Shown here: positions 58,516-64,000 of the stretch, piece after piece
Numbering within the stretch: the first letter of the stretch is position 1
Layout of the letters: each line of letters opens with the position of its first letter
NCBI GenBank assembly: GCA_036346205.1
Contig: JARFJB010001594.1
Span: 3,395,501 to 3,459,500 of the forward strand
DNA from: Vesta saturnalis
Lineage: Eukaryota > Arthropoda > Insecta > Coleoptera > Lampyridae
Length of the DNA: 64,000 bases
Direction of reading: 5' to 3'
Made by a program: the position numbers and the translations under genes
The notes under the pieces: model-generated
Told to the model about the DNA's origin: nothing
Databases searched by the model: none
The model's input: the letters and a program-made list of their open reading frames with translations, nothing else

Positions 58516-58770
58516 TATCATTGTGCTTTCAGTATTATATGCATTTAACAATAATCTGTAACCAAAAATAACCAACCCTTTTCAAAAATGTGTGTAATGT
58601 AGACCTCAGGAGCCCACTGTACTATTTTTAGTACACTTAAATATACATAGATAGAATTTTTAAAAAATTATTTATCACCTTTTCCTGCTTATACATATCT
58701 AATATGATAGGTTTTTAGCTAAATTACTATTATTTTTTCATTAACTTCAGCTTGGGCCTTAACGGGTTAA

Positions 58771-59073
58771 GTGGTAAGCATATTACATATTATTTCGCAT
58801 CGTACTGTGTAAATAACGCAAATTTTGGATTGTATACATGAGTATGAGTACACGAAAATATACAGGGTGCCCCAATAGTGCGGTAAAGTTCTTTTGTCGT
58901 CGACTAGCATTAGAATGCCTTGGTTATTAATGTCAAAATCGTTGATAATTTGTCACTTTATGGCATGCGTATTGTAACGTTATGCCATAATTTATTTATA
59001 TTAACACTACAGTTACAATAATGATATGTAGTTAATGTAATATTAAATAAATTATTGTTTACTGATGTTAATA
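58771..59073. other. short non-coding stretch with hairpin
   Basis: TATACAGGGTGCCCC (58860) resembles a transposon end. TTATGGCAT...ATGCCATAA (58962-58992) can form a hairpin. No gene. Confidence 0.45.
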
Positions 59074-60115
59074 TTACTGGTGCAATGGAGTTTCCGGTAA
59101 TTGAAAATCCCCAGATGTTTCAAGAAGACATTCGCTTGAACTGCTTGAAGATGTTGATATAGATATTTCTCGGTTACTCATTTGTTGTACGTTACTAAAA
59201 CCTAAGGTTTTGGCAATTTTATTCTTGTTTTCGATGGAGTCTGCCACGTACCCTTCAGTAACAGCATCGTTTTTCGAATCCACTGTCTTCCAAGATTGTG
59301 GCAGAAGTTCTACGAAATGAATGTCCTGTGTATTGATCGGCATTGGGAATATTTAAATACTTGGCAATCTGTCGAGGAATTTGACCAAATGTGTTAATAC
59401 CAATAGGATTACAGATACATTTACACCCATTGTAGAATAAAAAAACTTTTCAATTTTCACATGCTTCGGTGTTAAACTCATGTACTTCTTAATGAGGTCA
59501 ATATAATTTCCTCTACTGTCATCTTTTAAAATGGTAAAACTCTGGGTCTATGTGTTTTGGTATCTCTAATATAAACCACAAAGACACAACCTTCTTCTTT
59601 AATATCCCCAACACACAGATTGTACAACTCTATATGTCTGCAACCGCCAAACACACCAAATATTGCAACTACCTAAAATGTAATCATATTTAAATTAAGA
59701 ATAATCATAAAGTAAAAAAATTACCTTCATAAGTATTTGTGCTTCAGTAAAAAAATTAAGTAAGTGCTCTTTTGAAAACACCAATGTCTTCTCTGGTATG
59801 TATCCAACAGAACAGTTTTTCAAGAATGCCAAAAGTTTTGAAAACTTGCTGATGTCCACATCCTTTTGAGACGTAACACATTTTAATTTGGAGTACATGC
59901 ATCATAATGAAGACGTTTTGTAGTTTTTCGACTAATAAAATAAATACAAAGAATGATTACCTTTAATAAATGATGCAATGAACTTACCTGATCAAGGAAA
60001 TATGCAAGCAAAACCTTCTCGAACTCTTTCTTATAAATGATTTCGGAGTTTTTAGGTATAAGACTCAACTGAGCTTCTTTTGCTTTATTAAGGATTTCTT
60101 CATTTAAGTCTGAAT
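59074..60115 (-). pseudogene. Crypton-type tyrosine recombinase with two short introns
   Basis: Three exon-like blocks read in order on the minus strand. 60115-59988 reads DSDLNEEILNKAKEAQ...LLAYFLDQ and ends CAG|GTAAGT. 59931-59725 reads CVTSQKDVDISKFSKLLAFLK and ends AAG|GTAAT. 59672-59074 starts after TTTTAG and reads VVAIFGVFGGCRHIEL (Arg of box I), TKTHRPR, YTGHSFRRTSAT (the HxxR box) and EGYVADSIENKNK (catalytic Tyr). The inferred introns are 56 and 52 bp. The segment between the HxxR box and the Tyr that usually reads LKRHGGWKS is missing, with a frame change. Another shift lies near 59535, and TGA replaces a Trp codon near 59903. The N-terminal DNA-binding part upstream of 60115 is not seen. 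Such enzymes move DNA by a phosphotyrosine intermediate. Confidence 0.7.
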
Positions 60116-61103
60116 CTATTTTTGCAAAATGTGTTTATTTATTTATTTAAAATAAATGACACTTATAATGCAAAACTATAATAAAACCGTTCATGAACTC
60201 TTGTAAAATGATATTTTTTTGTAACGATCTGAAATTATTATTTCATTTAAATTGTCTCAAAGTGGCTAGTTCGATGACAAAATAGCATATGAAATTCGTT
60301 TATAATGCGGGATTATGGCATTCGTTTCCATTATTGCTTGAGCGGAGCCATAATCCCTTGCATTATAAACTAATTTCATAACATACTATTATAGCGTTAT
60401 TATAATAGATACGAAAAATTATAAAAGCACAATCTCAAGGTGCATAATCCAAAATTATTTATAAATATACAGGGTACTCTATAACTTCAAACCTATCCAA
60501 ACATACCATTTTTTTAAATGGCATTACATATTTTTTATTTGATATTTGAACTCGGCTCGTTTTTACAAATCTCGTGATATGATGTTTGATTGGAGTATAC
60601 CGAGGATTTTAAAAGTTATGGTCACTTTAAGGTTAAAATCGTCATGAATTCAGGACCCTGTATCTTTTCTAATGTAATAAATTTTCTGTATTTTATGATA
60701 AAGATTAATTTTTGTAAGTCAGTGAAGTTTACCAGATCAATTATGTTTCGCAATTATTACACTTTGTATACAGGGCGAGTCAAAACGCAAATCTGTACTT
60801 TTCTCACTTAACTTAAATAGAACGCTCTATATTTTTTGCGCTCTCTAGGAACACACCATTTCATTTTTATTAACAGTTCCCTATACCCTATACCCTATAC
60901 CTAATTTCGACGGTTTGGGAGATATTTTCCTTTTATTAACAAAATTCAGTTTTTTTATTTAATTTTTGATTTTATCAAATTAGCTATGGAATTAAATCAA
61001 CTTTTTTACGATCTGTTTTGGTAAAGATCGGTAAATTGTTTTTTTTTTATCTTTCCCTATTTTATTTTAAAATACTTAATTTAAAGTTTAACAATATAAA
61101 TAT
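60116..61103. other. non-coding; contains a hairpin repeat
   Basis: An imperfect inverted repeat spans about 60280-60405 (GTTTATAATGCGGGATTATGG against CCATAATCCCTTGCATTAT). TATACAGGGTACTC (60466) and TATACAGGGCGAGTC (60767) resemble mariner-type ends. A short CCCTATACCCTATACC repeat lies near 60883. No gene. Confidence 0.5.
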
Positions 61104-61800
61104 AGGCTTCCATAAAAATTGCAACACCTAGAATTTATTGAACGATTTTATGGAAATTTTCGCCACCGATGTCTTTCATTAGAACAAACAAACGATTAAA
61201 ATTTGAAAACAAAAGAACAAAAACAAAAAATGTTTTTTTCAATAATGAGTTGTTTGCCATGATTTGTAATGCACTCATTTAGACAACGTGGCATGCTATC
61301 CATCAAATGATCTATAGCTACCTGTGGTATATCAACCCAAGCTTCTTGAATCCGTAGCCGGAGATCGTGTATCTTATCTGGAGGGTGTGCTAAATTACCC
61401 AGTCGCCTACCGACCTCATCCCATACATGTTCAATGGGCGACAAATCAGGCGACCGAGCAGGCCATGTGAGGACGGCAATGTTAGCTTGTTCCAAATAAC
61501 ATGTTGTAGCCCTTGCCGTATGAAGGCGCACATTATCCTGTTGAAAAATGGGATTTTCCAGTCCCTGAAGATACGGAAGCGCAACGGGTTCTAGCACATT
61601 GGCAATATAACCAGCGGCGTTTAAGTTGCCATCAATGAAGACCAAGGGTGACCGTAACATATTGCACCCCATATCATCACTCACTGTGTGAGGGCTGTGT
61701 TGCGTTCCACAAAAAATGTTGGATTTTTACGTTCTCACGAATCGTCGGCCCTCCTGCGACCATCGTGGACCCACAGGCAAAACGGGCCTCGTTTAATTTA
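61104..61800 (-). mobile_element. 5'-truncated Tc1-like element
   Basis: The 3' end TCCATAAAAATTGCAACACC (61111) is typical of Tc1-like inverted repeats. The transposase C-terminal half follows at 61196-61800. The matching left inverted repeat and N-terminal DNA-binding domain are absent; sequence changes at about 61800. Confidence 0.75.
61196..61795 (-). pseudogene. Tc1-like (DD34E) transposase, C-terminal two thirds
   Basis: The reading starts near 61795 with DGRRRADDSRERKN, the GRxxVxRR-type region, but the first catalytic Asp is lost at the truncation. An open frame of 162 codons (61196-61684) carries LVFIDGNLNAAGYIANVLEP, FQQDNVRLHTARAT (second Asp) and WPARSPDLSPIEHVWDEVGRR (Glu). There are 34 residues between them, the DD34E spacing of Tc1. 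A frame change near 61685 separates the two parts. The C-terminus ends QLIIEKNIFCF. Motifs in the open part are intact. Confidence 0.88.
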
Positions 61801-61876
61801 AATAGAACTAGTACTAACAGAAACTCATTAACAAATAATATCAAAAATTAACAGAAAAAAAAACACATGAAAACTT

Positions 61877-62090
61877 TTAGCACAAATGTTCAAAACGACC
61901 TCCATTGACATCGATACAATGTTGTAGTCGTTCTTCAAAAGATCGTTGCACATTTTGAAGCATATGAACATTAATAGTTTGAAACACCTCTCGTATTCTT
62001 TGCTTCATGTCTTACTGCGTTGTCGGTGGAATTTGATACACTTCATTTTTAATGTAACCCCGGTGATTTAGGAGACCAGCTAAACGGTCC
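61877..62090 (-). pseudogene. C-terminal fragment of a mariner-like transposase
   Basis: The minus strand reads NHRGYIKNEVYQIPPTTQ-stop-DMKQRIREVFQTI, then NVQRSFEERLQHCIDVNGGRFEHLC and a stop at 61877. This is the tail of the DUF4817/DDE-type mariner-like transposases common in insects. It lies just beyond the truncated Tc1 element. Confidence 0.75.
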
Positions 62091-62561
62091 GCGTAATCAA
62101 AAAACAAATACTATTTATCTAAATTTCTTGTAATAATTGTCAAAAAAAGATATAATGTAACTACAATGCAACCTTTAAAAAATCGTATTGTACAACATAA
62201 ATCTGATGTGAAAATGAAACCAAAAAGTACAGCTTTGGCCAAGCATTCTGTAAAAAAAATCACTTATTTGATTATAAAAACACTAAAATTTTAGACAAAA
62301 AAATTTTACTAAACGATTACTTTTGGAAATGATGTATATACAAATCAACAGTGATACAGTATGTAATAGTAAAATCGACTTTGAAAAGTTACCTCAATGT
62401 TATAATTATATTTTAGAAAATTTGTAGTGGGTGTATAGTAATGTGTAACGTTTTTGACATTTATATTGTAGCGTTAATTAGTTTCTTGTAAAAAGTTTTG
62501 TGATTTTTTGTTGTTGTTGTAATTTGCACTGAAGATCAAGTTTAAAAATAGTGTTTTAATG

Positions 62562-62563
<2 letters not shown>
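62091..62563. other. AT-rich non-coding stretch
   Basis: Nothing recognised. Confidence 0.4.

Positions 62564-62650
<87 letters not shown>
62564..62650. repeat. (TA)n microsatellite
   Basis: About 43 AT units, essentially uninterrupted. Confidence 0.97.
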
Positions 62651-62655
<5 letters not shown>

Positions 62656-62836
62656 GATAAAAGACCCTGTATACAAAATTTCGTCCGCTTATTACATCAT
62701 TGTAAGAAGATATTAAGAAAAAACAAAAATAATTAAACTTCAACACCCTATATCTTTTAAACGAAGGCGTTGCGGACCAACTTTATAGGAACTTTTTCTA
62801 TTTTAGTGTCGTCTATCTTTTTTCTATGTCACTCTG
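62651..62836. other. 186-bp segment between two (TA)n tracts
   Basis: Begins ATGATAAAAGACCCTGTATAC and ends CTATGTCACTCTGTATA. It contains CAACACCCTATATC. It may be a MITE fragment inserted into a TA repeat; no clear inverted repeat was found. Confidence 0.4.
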
Positions 62837-62843
62837 TATATAT

Positions 62844-62932
<89 letters not shown>
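62837..62932. repeat. (TA)n microsatellite
   Basis: TA units with one AAA interruption near 62856. Confidence 0.97.
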
Positions 62933-62933
<1 letters not shown>

Positions 62934-63293
62934 CACAACAGGTGGATGCTCTAAGTGGAATAAATTATGTAACTCAAAGAGGTGAAGTCCGGAAGGCCTT
63001 CTTTATAATTGTTTCCAGCCCTCAAGGTGGGGATTACAGTTTCTCCATATATCCACTCCCGGGGGTGAAGCCACCCCTAACTTTTTTTTTAAATGTAAGG
63101 GTAGGTCAAGTGATACACAGTGTGAAACCTTGTATTAAGAGGAATTTTACTTTCTCAAAACTCAAAAAAATCAAAATCAAAAATAAACAAATAAATAGCA
63201 ACGGAAGTTTTATTTGAGAACTTTCTTAAACTAAACTACGATTTAACGACTTCTTTGCAAAAAAATATTTTCTTATGGGGTACACTCATAACT
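62933..63293. other. non-coding, possible transposon 5'/3' flank
   Basis: Contains a CCCTCAAGGTGG...CCACCCCTAAC patch (63030-63080) that is not AT-rich. The 91-codon open frame here has no recognisable domain. It may belong to the 3' UTR of the transposon to the right. Confidence 0.4.
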
Positions 63294-64000
63294 TTAAAGA
63301 TGTTCAAAATGGTGTCCATTTGTTTCTTGACAAAGAAACAAATAAAAAACCATTTCTCACGTTTTGAAACATGTCTTGTGGAATATTTCTGATTTCTACA
63401 GTAATTCTGGCCCTCCAATCCTGAAGGTCGGTCGGTAATGTAGCATAAACCTTACTCTTCAAATGTCCCCATAAAAAAGTCAAGTGGATTAAGATGCGGG
63501 GATCGTGGTGGCCATTCAAGTGCACCTCTTCGAACAATTCATCTATTTGGAAAAATTTGATTTAAATAGTTCCGTACTGGCAATGTATAGTGAGATGGAT
63601 CGCCATCTTGCGGGAACCAAATTATATCATCATAGCATAGAAAGATAACTGCCCACCAAGATTACCAGTCAGAAAAAATGGCCCTACCACTCGTTCTCCA
63701 ATAATCCCAGCCCATACATTTAATTTTTTTTGGATGTTGCGTTTCCCGCATCCAATGGGGGTTGTGGTCAGACGAATAACGACAATTGTGATTATTCACT
63801 TCACCATGCAAAGAGGATCCATTCCAACTGTATGTCCATCATTCGTCACAGAACTCAGTTCGTCGGTCTGGATCTTCATAAGTCAATTCTTGTAGCATTT
63901 TCATCTTGTAAGGGTGCATCTTTGCAGTTTTTAAAATCTTGAAAACAGTTCTATGACTGACGTCATTATCGCGCACTAATTTCAGTGCCGAAATTATGGG
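63294..64000 (-). pseudogene. mariner-like transposase, continues beyond the window
   Basis: On the minus strand from the right edge: LKLVRDNDVSHRTVFKILK, then MHPYKMKMLQELTYEDPDRR (end of the DNA-binding region). Next come GEVNNHNCRYSSDHNPHWMRE and NVWAGIIGERVVGPFF. The last part (63304-63537) has FLWGHLKSKVYATLPTDLQD and IPQDMFQNVRNGF, then in a new frame NGHHFEHL and a stop at 63294. The first catalytic region is degraded (DEWWTYSWNG) and the second is not readable. Near the third motif the usual WPPRSPDLNPLDF is decayed. Many frameshifts; the N-terminus lies off the right edge. Confidence 0.8.

Larger units (their letters stand above)
53652..58770 (+). mobile_element. piggyBac element split by a nested mariner-like element
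   Basis: The left end TTAACCCCCATTAGCGCCCA (53652) and the right end, whose inverse reads TTAACCCGTTAAGGCCCA (ending 58770), are similar and both include TTAA. A palindromic motif GTACTATTTTTAGTAC or close variant lies near both ends (53677, 58620) and near the transposase start (56748). A transposase pseudogene occupies 56800-58515. A 2.7-kb mariner-like element (53899-56638) sits between the left end and the transposase. Confidence 0.8.

Noticed and set aside
62474..62746. 90-codon Ile/Tyr-rich open frame
   Set aside because: Mostly translation of the (TA)n tract.

Overview
The window looks like nuclear DNA of an insect, quite possibly a beetle. It is AT-rich. Its coding remnants belong to arthropod transposon families (piggyBac, mariner/Tc1, jockey-like non-LTR elements, a Crypton-type tyrosine recombinase), and the inferred introns are about 50 bp. 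There are Pol III-type sequences (a 5S rRNA fragment, tRNA-like cores, tRNA-derived SINEs), long (TA)n runs and two satellite arrays. I found no convincing intact host protein-coding gene. The nearest candidate is a CpG-rich patch with a possible exon and a consensus splice donor at 34560-35150.

Layout. 1-1595 is a broken gene of a conserved arthropod family of unknown function, continuing off the left edge. 3390-10905 is a 286-bp satellite, interrupted by a 5'-truncated reverse-transcriptase element. 10912-14540 holds a gutted piggyBac with a nested jockey-like fragment, then a mariner-like fragment. 14609-17393 is a DDE transposon with a SWIM zinc finger and ~300-bp inverted arms, directly against a 212-bp satellite (17402-20235). 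21890-23920 holds a 5S rRNA fragment, a tRNA-like repeat, a second broken piggyBac and a SINE with an intact target-site duplication. 25963-27358 is a TIR-bounded element packed with TCAAGGTCA-type nuclear-receptor half-sites. 29530-33344 has a SINE, a nearly complete mariner and a foldback MITE. 37075-40025 is a long non-LTR element with endonuclease and reverse transcriptase. 41263-48100 has a foldback element and three mariner-like elements or fragments, one sitting between (TA)n runs. 49110-50670 is an inverted-repeat element of unknown type. 53652-58770 is a piggyBac interrupted by a DD41D mariner-like element. 59074-60115 is an intron-bearing tyrosine recombinase. 61104-64000 has Tc1 and mariner-like remnants and more (TA)n.

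None of the elements reads as an intact autonomous transposon: every transposase or RT has frameshifts, stops or lost catalytic residues. Two frameshifts fall in 8-base homopolymers, and some satellite copies carry bursts of short deletions, so part of the damage may be base-calling error. The DNA records layered insertions: RT element into satellite, RT element into piggyBac, DD41D into piggyBac, DD41D beside (TA)n.

The most unusual signal is the 25963-27358 element: eight strict matches to the FTZ-F1/SF-1 consensus YCAAGGYCR plus about a dozen near matches, all on one strand, between ~65-bp inverted repeats. All calls come from reading the sequence; no database search was run.
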